A stretch of 64,000 nt of DNA from Prauserella marina (GTDB taxonomy: Bacteria; Actinomycetota; Actinomycetes; Mycobacteriales; Pseudonocardiaceae), in contig NZ_CP016353.1 in the NCBI RefSeq assembly GCF_002240355.1, positions 3,150,501-3,214,500 on the forward strand. The letters run 5' to 3'. Position numbers and translations under genes: made by a program. Positions 52,450 through 60,944 of this stretch are shown in pieces; positions within the stretch are counted from its first letter, which is position 1, and every line of letters starts with the position of its first letter. Under the pieces are notes generated by a model that ran no database searches, was not told the origin of the DNA, and saw only the letters and a program-made list of their open reading frames with translations.

Positions 52450-53528
52450 GCGGCGAAAGGACTTCCGGAGCGGCGGAGCACGAGGTCCGCATCGGACTCA
52501 TCGCCGAACCGGATTCGCCGGAGCGCACGGCGGACTGGCTTGTCGAGACCTTGTCCGAACAGGGAAAGAACGGATACCGGTTCGAAGCCGAGATCAGCGT
52601 GGTGGTGGCGGGCAAGCAGCGGCCTGCCGACATGCTCGACGCCATCACCGAACTCATGCGCGAACGGGAATGGACCTTCGCCATCTGCCTGAGCGACCTT
52701 CCCGTGCGGGAGCGCGGGCGCACGGTCGTGGCCGATGTGCGCCCGGCCACCGGGGTCGCCCTGGTGTCGTTGCCGGCGCTCGGTACCGTCCGGATCGGCG
52801 AGCGGGCCCGCCGCGTCGTGCTCGAACTGCTGGACGACCTCGCCGACGAGCGCGCGCCCTCGCGAGGGCTTTCCTCCGTGCGCACTCGCCGCGACGATCG
52901 CGTTCCCGCCGACGAGACCAGCACCGGCGGAACCGGGGACGTGCGTTACCTCGCGGAGGGAAAAGCGGGCAGGCTGCGGCTGATCAGCGGCATGGTGCGT
53001 GCCAACAGCCCGTGGAAGCTGATCTTCGGGCTTTCCGGCGCGCTCGCCGCGGCGGGCGCGGCCAGCGCCTTCGGGCTGACGTCGAGCACCATCTGGCAAC
53101 TCGGTCACCAGCTGGAGACCTACCGGCAGGTGCTGGCCGCGCTGGTCGCGGTGGGGGTGCTCGTGTTCTGGCTCATCGCGGGACACGGGTTGTGGGAGAA
53201 CCGGCGCAGTGCGCTCGACCGCGAACAGGCCGGGCTGTACAACGTGTCGACGGTGATGTCGCTGGTCATCGGCGTCGCGGTGATGTACACGCTGCTGTTC
53301 GTCATCAACGTCGGTGTCGTCCTGCTGATGCTTCCCTCCGGGCTGCTGGCGAGTACGGTCGGCGAACCGGCCGGGCCGACCACGTATCTGTCGCTGGCGT
53401 GGGCCTTCACCACGATGGGTGCCATCGCCGGTGCGCTCGGCGCGAGCGTGGCCAGCGACAGTTCGGTGCGCAGGGCCGCCTACGGGTACCGGGAGCAGCG
53501 CCGCCGCGACAGGCGAGAGCGAACGTGA
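52446..53528 (+). CDS. Membrane protein of unknown function coupled to FDH-like gene
   Basis: 360-aa protein starting at a GTG that overlaps the FDH-like stop. Residues about 1-140 are soluble, alpha/beta-like (VRIGLIAEPDSPERTADWLVETLSEQG, WTFAICLSDLPVRERGRTVVADV). They are followed by a polar linker and about four C-terminal membrane helices (LIFGLSGALAAAGAASAFGL, VLAALVAVGVLVFWLIAG, VMSLVIGVAVMYTLLFVINVGVVLLML, AWAFTTMGAIAGALGASVA). I do not recognise the family. Translational coupling suggests a link to formate metabolism or membrane tethering, but there is no direct evidence. Confidence 0.75.
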   Translation: MSGERTSGAAEHEVRIGLIAEPDSPERTADWLVETLSEQGKNGYRFEAEISVVVAGKQRPADMLDAITELMREREWTFAICLSDLPVRERGRTVVADVRPATGVALVSLPALGTVRIGERARRVVLELLDDLADERAPSRGLSSVRTRRDDRVPADETSTGGTGDVRYLAEGKAGRLRLISGMVRANSPWKLIFGLSGALAAAGAASAFGLTSSTIWQLGHQLETYRQVLAALVAVGVLVFWLIAGHGLWENRRSALDREQAGLYNVSTVMSLVIGVAVMYTLLFVINVGVVLLMLPSGLLASTVGEPAGPTTYLSLAWAFTTMGAIAGALGASVASDSSVRRAAYGYREQRRRDRRERT

Positions 53529-53629
53529 TCAGCCACGGTGCGCTGTTGCCACCGCACCATCAGTGAACAGCCGGTCAGCCGTCCCGCACGGGGTCCGGCC
53601 GCCGTGACCGGTGCGCTACCTTGACCGGC

Positions 53630-54979
53630 ATGAGCGAGGTTGGTGGCCAGGACCCATCCTGGAACCGGTGGCGGCGCCCGAAGCCGACCGCGGCTCAGCA
53701 GCGCAACGACGTGTGGATCATGCTCGCGGTGCTGGCGGGCGCGGTCGTGGCGACGGTGCTCATCAACAGCATGGGCGCCTTCGTGTTCGACAACACGCCG
53801 TCGCTGGTGGAGCAGTTCGCGTGGGCGGCGGCGGTCACCCTGCCGCTCGTCGTGCGCCGCCGCTTCCCGCTGCCTGTCCTGATCGCCGTCGGTGTGCTTT
53901 TCGTGATGACCCAGGTGCGCCAGATCGGCGACACCCTGGTGCCGTCCATCGCGTTGTTCCTGGCGATCTACACCTCGGGGGCCTGGGAACACAACAGGAC
54001 GGTCGCGCGGTGGTCGCGGGTCATCGTCATCGTCGGCATGTTCTGCTGGCTCGGATACGGGCTGCTGGACTTCCTCGTCGACCCCGGCCCCGGTTTCGAG
54101 GGCGCCGCGGGACCGCTGGATCCCGTGCTCGCCTCCGTCCTCTACAACATCGGGTTCAACCTGTTGTTCTTCCTTTCGGCCTACTTCTTCGGCAATCTCG
54201 CGTGGCTTTCGGCACGCAGACAGGCCGAACTCGAACAGCGAGCCGAGCAGTTGCGCTTTTCGCAGGAACAGAACATGCAGGGCGCGGTGGTCGCGGAGCG
54301 GGTTCGTATCGCGAGGGACCTGCACGACGTGGTCGCCCACCACGTGTCCGTCATGGGTGTGCAGGCGGGAGCGGCGAGAAGGGTGTTCGACCGCGACCGC
54401 GAACTGGCGTTGTCGGCACTGCGCACGGTGGAGTCGACGGCCCGTACCGCGATCGGCGAGTTGCGCGGCCTGCTCGGCGTGCTCCGCGCGGAGCAGGGCG
54501 AGCGGGACGGCGCTGACAAGCGTCCTGACGAGTCACATCCGGCTTCGCCGGGCCTCGCGCAAGTGCCCGACCTCGTGCCCGTCGCCGAATCCGCGGGACT
54601 CGACGTGCGATTGGGCGTATTCGGCGACCCGCTGCCGGTTCCGGAAGGCATCGCGCTTTCGGCCTACCGGATCGTGCAGGAGGCGCTGACCAACGTCGTG
54701 AAGCACGCCACCGCGCGCAAAGTGGACCTCAGAATCCGTTATCTGGACAGCGCCGTCGAGGTCGAGATCACCGACGACGGCCGAGGTCGCGCCGCGGCGG
54801 CTCCCCGGCTTCCCGGCAGCGGTTTCGGTCTGCTCGGCATGCGGGAAAGGGTCGCCGTGCACGACGGAGAGCTCGAAGTCGGCCCTCGGCCCGACGGTGG
54901 TTACCGGGTCAGAGCGAGCTTCCCCGTTCGCAACGACGATCAGTCCACATCGGACAGCAGGGAGATCCCGGCAACGTGA
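53630..54979 (+). CDS. NarL-type sensor histidine kinase
   Basis: 449-aa kinase. The N-terminal membrane domain has about five helices, then a coiled linker (ARRQAELEQRAEQLRFSQEQ). The DHp box is RIARDLHDVVAHHVSVMGVQAGAARRV with phospho-acceptor His. HATPase_c has QEALTNVVKHA, TDDGRG and GFGLLGMRERV. ATG 53630 was chosen over TTG 53621. The regulator gene overlaps its stop (GTGA). Closely parallels the domain layout of the kinase destroyed by the IS at 23.7 kb. Confidence 0.94.
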   Translation: MSEVGGQDPSWNRWRRPKPTAAQQRNDVWIMLAVLAGAVVATVLINSMGAFVFDNTPSLVEQFAWAAAVTLPLVVRRRFPLPVLIAVGVLFVMTQVRQIGDTLVPSIALFLAIYTSGAWEHNRTVARWSRVIVIVGMFCWLGYGLLDFLVDPGPGFEGAAGPLDPVLASVLYNIGFNLLFFLSAYFFGNLAWLSARRQAELEQRAEQLRFSQEQNMQGAVVAERVRIARDLHDVVAHHVSVMGVQAGAARRVFDRDRELALSALRTVESTARTAIGELRGLLGVLRAEQGERDGADKRPDESHPASPGLAQVPDLVPVAESAGLDVRLGVFGDPLPVPEGIALSAYRIVQEALTNVVKHATARKVDLRIRYLDSAVEVEITDDGRGRAAAAPRLPGSGFGLLGMRERVAVHDGELEVGPRPDGGYRVRASFPVRNDDQSTSDSREIPAT

Positions 54980-55695
54980 ACGAACAATCCGCCAGTCCCA
55001 TGGCCGAACGTGGCGCCGATGCCGGGCCGTTGCGGGTCGTCCTCGCCGACGATCAGGATCTGGTGAGAGCGGGATTCAGGGTCATCCTCGGCGCGGAGCC
55101 CGGCATCGAGGTCGTCGGCGAGGCCGGTGACGGCGAGGCCGCGGTCGAGTTGGTGGAGGCCGTGCGTCCCGACGTGGTGCTGATGGACGTTCAGATGCCC
55201 ATATTGGACGGACTGGCCGCGACGAGAAAGATACTGGGAGCGACGCGGGAGGACCATCCGGTCAAGGTGGTCATCCTGACCACGTTCGACAGGGAAGACT
55301 ACCTTTTCGAGGCGTTGCAGGCCGGTGCGAGCGGCTTCCTGCTCAAGAACGCGTCGCCGGAGGACCTTGTCGAGTCGATCCGGATCGTCGCACGAGGCGA
55401 CGCGTTGCTCTCGCCGGAAGTCACGCGCAGGGTCATCGCCAGGTTCTCCGCCCCCGCCCCTGCCACGGTGCCGGTCAACCGGCCAGCCGAGCTCACCGAC
55501 CGCGAGTTCGAAGTGCTCGAACAGCTCGCGAAAGGCGCGAGCAACGCCGAAATCGCCGGTTCGCTCTTCCTCGGTGAGACGACGGTGAAGACCCACGTGT
55601 CACGAGTGCTGGCGAAACTCGGCCTGCGCGACCGCACTCACGCGGTGGTCTTCGCCTACGAGAACGGGATCGTGGCGCCTGGCGGCAACACCTGA
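54976..55695 (+). CDS. NarL-family response regulator
   Basis: 239-aa regulator. The receiver has the acidic pocket ADDQD, phospho-acceptor Asp in VVLMDVQMP and Lys in FLLKNASP. The LuxR-type HTH is LTDREFEVLEQLAKGASNAEIAGSLFLGETTVKTHVSRVLAKLGLRDR. Starts at a GTG overlapping the kinase stop. It forms the intact two-component pair of this region; the target is unknown. Confidence 0.95.
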   Translation: MNEQSASPMAERGADAGPLRVVLADDQDLVRAGFRVILGAEPGIEVVGEAGDGEAAVELVEAVRPDVVLMDVQMPILDGLAATRKILGATREDHPVKVVILTTFDREDYLFEALQAGASGFLLKNASPEDLVESIRIVARGDALLSPEVTRRVIARFSAPAPATVPVNRPAELTDREFEVLEQLAKGASNAEIAGSLFLGETTVKTHVSRVLAKLGLRDRTHAVVFAYENGIVAPGGNT

Positions 55696-55725
55696 GGTCA
55701 GCCTGCCGCCTGATCCACCGGCGGG

Positions 55726-56266
55726 TCACCGGCTGACGGTCGCCAGATGCAGGCGCAGGTCCAGAAACCGGCCCCGCCATGCCCCGCATCGCGGTAATGC
55801 CGAACTCGAAGCGGGCGACGGTGCCGGTGGCCAGCAGGTCCCATCGCGATCCCGAGGGGCCTGCCCTTTCGATCCGGACAGCCAGCGGCCGGGTGCCGCC
55901 ACGGGCTGTCAGCCCGCCGCGCGGAACCCAGGTCGCTGCCACTTTGCCGGGCGCGGTCGAGGCGAACGAGATGACGGGAAACGCCGACGTGTCGAGGTAG
56001 GCCGCCGAGCGAATCGCCCAGTCTTTCGGGGGGTTGCGGGTGTTCAGGCTCGCCGACGACACGGTCGCGATCGCGGTCGCGGACGAGGCGTGCACTGGCC
56101 TTGCCACGTGTATCGAACCGTCGACGACCGCGAACGTTCCCCGCACCGGCAACAGGCCGAAGAACTGGCGGGTGGAGAACGAGACCGACGACCGCCGCGG
56201 ATCGATGGGGTAGTCGCCCTCGGCGGGAACGCGGACGGGCGTGGAAGCCGGTTCGTCGCTGGCCAT
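55726..56266 (-). pseudogene. YceI-family protein with C-terminal frameshift
   Basis: A YceI beta-barrel domain starting at ATG 56266. It contains GDYPIDPRRSSVSFSTRQFFGLLPVRGTFAVVDGSIHVARP and DTSAFPVISFASTAPG, ending in RFEFGITAMRGMAG. At 55770-55775 (a GGGGCC run on the coding strand) one extra base shifts the frame. Removing it gives RFLDLRLHLATVSR and a stop at 55726, the normal YceI ending. As read, the frame instead runs a further 230 bp antisense into the response regulator gene. No signal peptide is visible, so it would be a cytoplasmic polyprenoid-binding-type protein. Confidence 0.82.
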
Positions 56267-56396
56267 GGGGCCAGGCCCCGCACGCGCGGAGCCCGCGTCC
56301 GGTGTGGATGCCGTCGCTCGCCGGGCCGGGGGAGAATGGGCGAGTTCTTGGTGTCGGCCTGGTTCGGCTCATGCGCCACGGGGAGGGGGAGCCGCC

Positions 56397-57008
56397 GTGC
56401 ACACTGTCGTCGACAGTCCGCTCGGGCCGTTGACGCTCGTCGGTGACGATGATCTTGCCGGTGGCGTCGCTTTGACTGGTTTGTACCTGGAGCGGCAGTT
56501 GTACCGGCCAGGGGAGGAAGCGTTCGGTGAGCGGGCGGCGGAGCCCTTCGCGGGGATGATCGAGCAGTTGAGCGCCTACTTCGCGGGTCGGCTGACCGAA
56601 TTCGACGTGCCTACGGCGTTGTCCGGTACGCCGTTTCAGCGTCAGGTGTGGGAGATGCTGCGGGAGATTCCCTACGGCGAGACGGTGACCTATGGCTGGC
56701 TGGCTCGCCGGATGGGCAAGCCAGCTGCCGCGCGGGCGGTCGGACTGGCGAACGGCAAGAACCCGGTGAGCATCATCGTGCCGTGTCACCGGGTGGTCGG
56801 CGCGAATGGGGACCTCACCGGCTATGGCGGTGGCGTCGAGCGGAAGCGGCACCTGCTTGCCCTGGAGCGGTCAACCGCCGCACGGCTCCAACCGTGCGAG
56901 TCCCGCGCCCAGGATGCCGAGATCCGCACTCAGGGCGGCGAGTCCCGCGCCGCGGACGTCGAGATCCGCACCCAGCCGCGCGAGATCCGCACTCGGGCGG
57001 GTGGGTAA
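56397..57008 (+). CDS. ogt: Methylated-DNA--protein-cysteine methyltransferase with repeat-encoded tail
   Basis: 203-aa MGMT/Ogt that transfers the O6-alkyl group of guanine to its own cysteine. The DNA-binding wing FQRQVWEMLREIPYGETVTYGWLARRMGKPAAARAVGLANGKNP leads to the active site PCHRV (Cys at about 130). It then runs GANGDLTGYGGGVERKRHLLALE, where the family normally ends. The last roughly 40 residues (AEIRTQ-type repeats) are coded by the five forward units of a 21-bp intergenic array and are probably non-functional. GTG 56397 has GGGGAGGGGGA upstream; longer starts lie antisense to yceI. Confidence 0.9.
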   Translation: MHTVVDSPLGPLTLVGDDDLAGGVALTGLYLERQLYRPGEEAFGERAAEPFAGMIEQLSAYFAGRLTEFDVPTALSGTPFQRQVWEMLREIPYGETVTYGWLARRMGKPAAARAVGLANGKNPVSIIVPCHRVVGANGDLTGYGGGVERKRHLLALERSTAARLQPCESRAQDAEIRTQGGESRAADVEIRTQPREIRTRAGG

Positions 57009-57190
57009 AGCCGAACCAGGTCAGGCGCTCAACCCGGCTGTGGACATCCGGGCCGTGGACATGGCATCGGGGCGCGGGCCGTTCGGGCCGAGTGCGGATC
57101 TCGGCGACCCGAACGCGGATCTCACCTGCCTGGATGCGGATCTCGGCGTCCTGAGCGTGGAAGTCGGTGGTCGTGAGCGCGGATCTCGCG
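56895..57190. repeat. Array C of 21-bp intergenic repeats (5 forward + 5 inverted units)
   Basis: Five forward 21-bp units (56895-56999), a non-repetitive centre of 86 bp, then five inverted units (57086-57190). The two halves could pair into a long cruciform or RNA stem. It lies between the convergent ogt and GlsB/YeaQ genes and ends 10 bp from the latter. The forward units are inside the ogt reading frame. Confidence 0.9.
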
Positions 57191-57199
57191 TGCCTGGCG

Positions 57200-57472
57200 T
57201 CAGTTCCGGCGTCTCCCCGGTGAACCGATCACGAGCCGGTAGATGGCGAGAATGATCAAGGCGCCCAGAATGGCGAGTCCCCAGGTCCGGGCCTCGAAGA
57301 ACCGGCCGAGGTCGACATCGAACAACGAACGGCCCACCCAGCCGCCCAGCATCGCGCCACCGACACCGAGCAGGATGGTGATGATGCATCCGCCAGGGTC
57401 TTTGCCGGGCATGAGCATCTTGGCGATGCCCCCCGCGATGAGACCCAGGATGATCCAACTGACGATACCCAT
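57200..57472 (-). CDS. GlsB/YeaQ/YmgE-family membrane protein
   Basis: 90-aa transglycosylase-associated-type stress membrane protein with three helices. It has MGIVSWIILGLIAGGIAKMLMPGKDPGGCIITILLGVGGAMLGGWVGRSLF, and AILGALIILAIYRLV near the C-terminus. The glycine-rich first helix and MPGKDPGG loop are family signatures. The function is only generally linked to stress. Confidence 0.93.
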   Translation of the reverse strand: MGIVSWIILGLIAGGIAKMLMPGKDPGGCIITILLGVGGAMLGGWVGRSLFDVDLGRFFEARTWGLAILGALIILAIYRLVIGSPGRRRN

Positions 57473-57701
57473 GGCCCCACCCTACGACCCCGGAACCCGG
57501 CGTCTCCGAACCGGGCGAACCGCACCATCCACGCGGCACCCGCGCCGGGACCGCGACCGCGATCATGGCCGCACCTTCTCGATCCACAATGGATTCAACG
57601 CGAGTTGACGCGCCGGGACGATATTTTCCTCCCCGCCGGTGAAACCGTTGCCCCGGAACACAATCCCGGTTCACCGGAAGTGGCGGTACATTGGTCACGA
57701 C

Positions 57702-60700
57702 ATGCGTATCGAGCTTCTCGGCGAGTTCGCCGTCGAGAGCAATGGGGACCTGATCGACGCGCGCCGCTGGCGGTTGCGCAAGGCCCGCCTGCTCGTGATC
57801 GCCCTCGCCCTTGAGCCCGCGCAACGGCTGCACAGGGACAAGGTGATCGAGCGGTTGTGGCCCGGGGCAGTGCCTTCCTCGGCCAACCACAATCTGCACC
57901 AGGCCCTCTACGTCGCGCGAAAGGCCATTGGTGAAGCGGGCGCGCTGACCGTGCGCGACGAGAACGTGCTGCTCAACGCCGACGGCGACGTCGCGGTGGA
58001 CGTCGTCGAGTTCGAGCGTGCCGCTGAGATGGCGCTCGCCACTGGCGACGAGCGTGACCTGCTGGCCGCGCTCGCGGTCTACCGGGGCGACCTCGCGCCC
58101 GACCTCGCCTACACGGACTGGCTGGAGAGGCGAAGGGCCACGGTGCGAGAAACCTGGCACGCGGTGTTGCTGCGGGTGGCCGAACTCAAGCTCGCGGGCG
58201 GTGCCTTCGACGAGGCCAACCTGCACTTCACGAGGGTGCTTTCGGCCGACCCCTACAACGAGATCGCCGTGCGGGGCACGATGTCCGTGCTCGCCGCGAC
58301 CGGCCGGGTGCCCGAGGCGCTGGCGAGGTACGAGCGGCTCAGGGACGACCTGCGGGAACTGTCGGGAGCCGATCCCGATGCCCTCACGAAAGGGCTGTTC
58401 CGCCGCCTGCTGCATGGTTCGGCGGAAGGCGGGAGCGCGCCCGTGCGACCTCGGCTGCCTTCGGCGTTGAGCAGCTTCGTCGGAAGAGACCGCGAGCTGA
58501 GCGAGGTCGGGGCGTTGCTGGGCCGTACCCGGCTGCTGACGCTCACCGGCGCTGGCGGTTGCGGGAAAACCCGGCTCGCCGTCGAGGCCGCTCGCGCCGC
58601 CGCCGGTGCGTACCCCGAAGGGGTGTGGTTCGCCGACTTGGCCGCACTGCGCGAACCGGCGCTGGTACCCGACGCGATCGCGGCCGCGCTCGATCTGACC
58701 CCCGGCGCGGGGCCGGATCAGACGAGGTCACTCGTCGAGCAGCTCGGTCACGGCCGCCGCCTCGTCGTGCTCGACAACTGTGAGCAGGTGGTGCAGGCCT
58801 GCGCGCGGGTGTGCGGCACGGTGCTGGCGCACTGTCCCGGAATCCGGATCCTGGCCACCAGCAGGGAGACGCTGCGCGTCGAGGGTGAGATCACGTTCCG
58901 GGTCCCCTCGCTGCGCATACCCGAGTCCACCTGCGATCCGGATCGGCTTGCCGATTTCGAATCGGTGCGGCTGTTCGTCGAGCGGGCCGCGAGCGTGCGC
59001 CCCGGATTCGTGCTCGGCACCGGCAACGCCGGGGCGATCGCCGGCCTGTGCAGGCGGCTCGACGGCATGCCGCTCGCGCTGGAACTGGCGGCGGCGCGGA
59101 TCGCGTTGCTCGAACCGGACGAGATACTGGCCAGGCTCGGCGACGCGCTCACGGTACTGGGGACGGGAACGTTCGGCGCGACGAGACACCAGACGTTGCG
59201 CGCGGCGTTGCAGTGGAGCTATGACCTGCTCGACGCCGACGAGCGGGTGCTTCTGCGCAGGCTCTCCGTTTTCGCTGGGCTGTTCTCGCTCGACGCCGCC
59301 GAGATCGTCGGCGGGCCCGCGCCGCTGGGCAAGGACAGGGTGCTCGGCCTGCTCGGCAGGCTCGTGGACAAGTCGCTGGTACATCGCGAGCCTTCGGGGG
59401 AGGGCACGAGGTACCGGTTGCTGGACACCGTGCGGCAGTTCGCCGCCGAGGTCTTGCGGGAGGCGGGGGAGCACCGCGCGACGGCGGCGGCGCACTGCGC
59501 CTACTTTCTCGACGTCGCCGGACGACACGATCCGGAACACGTGGTCGGTGTCGTCAGGGAGAATCCCCGGCTACTCGACCACGATCACGACAATTTCCGG
59601 GCCGCGCTGCGCTGGTCGCTCGCGGCCGACCCGTCCGCGGCACTGACGCTGGCCGCGCGGCTGTGGCGGTACTGGTTTCTCAGGGGGCACGCCGTCGAGG
59701 GCGCGGGCTGGCTTGAGAAAGCGCTCGCCGCGGCCCCTTCGCCGAGCACGACACGTGCCAGAGCGCTCGTCGGGCTGACCGGTCTCGACGCGCGGCGAGG
59801 CCGGGCCGACCGGCTGCTGCGCGAGGGCGGGGAGGCCGTCACGCTCGCCGAGCGCCTCGCGGGGGCGGACGTCGCCGAGCTGTACCGGCTGGTGTACGCC
59901 ACGCTGGTGTGGGGCACGTTCGACGTGACGGAGGCCGAGCGGATCGCCGAGGACGTCAGGGAGCGCGCGGCCGGTCCCGGACTGCGCGCCGGTGCGGTGT
60001 GGCTCGCCGGTATGTGCGCGTTGTCGCGTGAGGACGCGACCGCGGCGGGCTCGCTGTTCGGGGAGTGTCTCGTCGCCGTGGAAGCCCTCGATCCGGGCGG
60101 TCCCGCTTTCCTGCCGGTCATCACCCCGTGTATCCAGCTCGTCCCGGTCGGGGAGCGGTTCGTGCCTTCGTTCGAGGAGTCGCTGCTGGTCGGCAGGAGG
60201 GTGGGTGCCGAGCAGGCTGCGGGCTACGTACTCGGGGCACTCGGTTACGCGGCACGGCTGGAGCACGAACTCGGTCTCGCCACGGTGACGGTGCGGCGGT
60301 CGGTCGAGCGGTTCGGCGCGCTCGGCGACGATCTCGGCAGGGCACACGGTCTGCATCACCTCGGGTGCGTGTTGCGCGATGCCCGGATCTTCGCGGAGGC
60401 CGAGGACCGGTTCGCCGAGGCGCTTGCGATCCGGCACTGGCTCGGTGATCGGCGGGGAGAGCTGCTTACCCGGGCCAACCTGGCTTTGTCCTGGGCGGTG
60501 GCGGGCGATGCCGAGCGGGGACGACACGCGGCACGAGACTGTCTCGGCGCGTTCGAGGCGGCGGAGGATGTGCCGGGGATCGCGGGAGCGCTGGGACTGC
60601 TGGCCAACATCGAGCTTTCCGCTGGGAAGCCGCTGGCGGCGAAGGAACTCTACGCCGAAGCGGTACGAGGGTTCGGCGATCAGTCGTGGCCGAGGATCGA

Positions 60701-60863
60701 GGGCTGGTACCGGTTGCTGGTCGCCGAACTGGCCGCCGAGTGCGGAGAGGCGGCCGAGGCAGCCGGCTGGTTGCCGAGCGCGGTCGCACGGTTCGACCGG
60801 CAGCGCTGCGCACTGGCCGAGCGGCGGGTGCGCGCGCTGCGTGCCGCGCTCGGCCGGGTGTGA
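57702..60863 (+). CDS. Large AfsR-like regulator (BTAD, NB-ARC, TPR)
   Basis: 1,053-aa regulator. It has an N-terminal winged-helix-like segment (MRIELLGEFAVESNGDLIDARRWRLRKARLL) and a BTAD at about 90-235. The NB-ARC ATPase has P-loop GAGGCGKT at 283-290, a Walker-B-like LVVLDNCEQV and GMPLALELAAARI. The C-terminal half is helical TPR-like repeats. ATG 57702 begins directly at the conserved domain; an in-frame ATG at 57639 has no support. The FAD-linked oxidase gene starts 82 bp downstream and is a likely target or operon partner. Confidence 0.9.
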   Translation: MRIELLGEFAVESNGDLIDARRWRLRKARLLVIALALEPAQRLHRDKVIERLWPGAVPSSANHNLHQALYVARKAIGEAGALTVRDENVLLNADGDVAVDVVEFERAAEMALATGDERDLLAALAVYRGDLAPDLAYTDWLERRRATVRETWHAVLLRVAELKLAGGAFDEANLHFTRVLSADPYNEIAVRGTMSVLAATGRVPEALARYERLRDDLRELSGADPDALTKGLFRRLLHGSAEGGSAPVRPRLPSALSSFVGRDRELSEVGALLGRTRLLTLTGAGGCGKTRLAVEAARAAAGAYPEGVWFADLAALREPALVPDAIAAALDLTPGAGPDQTRSLVEQLGHGRRLVVLDNCEQVVQACARVCGTVLAHCPGIRILATSRETLRVEGEITFRVPSLRIPESTCDPDRLADFESVRLFVERAASVRPGFVLGTGNAGAIAGLCRRLDGMPLALELAAARIALLEPDEILARLGDALTVLGTGTFGATRHQTLRAALQWSYDLLDADERVLLRRLSVFAGLFSLDAAEIVGGPAPLGKDRVLGLLGRLVDKSLVHREPSGEGTRYRLLDTVRQFAAEVLREAGEHRATAAAHCAYFLDVAGRHDPEHVVGVVRENPRLLDHDHDNFRAALRWSLAADPSAALTLAARLWRYWFLRGHAVEGAGWLEKALAAAPSPSTTRARALVGLTGLDARRGRADRLLREGGEAVTLAERLAGADVAELYRLVYATLVWGTFDVTEAERIAEDVRERAAGPGLRAGAVWLAGMCALSREDATAAGSLFGECLVAVEALDPGGPAFLPVITPCIQLVPVGERFVPSFEESLLVGRRVGAEQAAGYVLGALGYAARLEHELGLATVTVRRSVERFGALGDDLGRAHGLHHLGCVLRDARIFAEAEDRFAEALAIRHWLGDRRGELLTRANLALSWAVAGDAERGRHAARDCLGAFEAAEDVPGIAGALGLLANIELSAGKPLAAKELYAEAVRGFGDQSWPRIEGWYRLLVAELAAECGEAAEAAGWLPSAVARFDRQRCALAERRVRALRAALGRV

Positions 60864-60944
60864 GCTGCCGGTGAGCGCGATGTTGAACCGTTGTTGAGCC
60901 CCGATTCCTACCGTTGCCGGAAAGACCAAGAGGAGCGGGTGATC

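Noticed and set aside
51173-57190. The repeat arrays as CRISPR
   Set aside because: The period is 21 bp with no distinct spacers, units are degenerate and occur in both orientations, and no cas genes are present.
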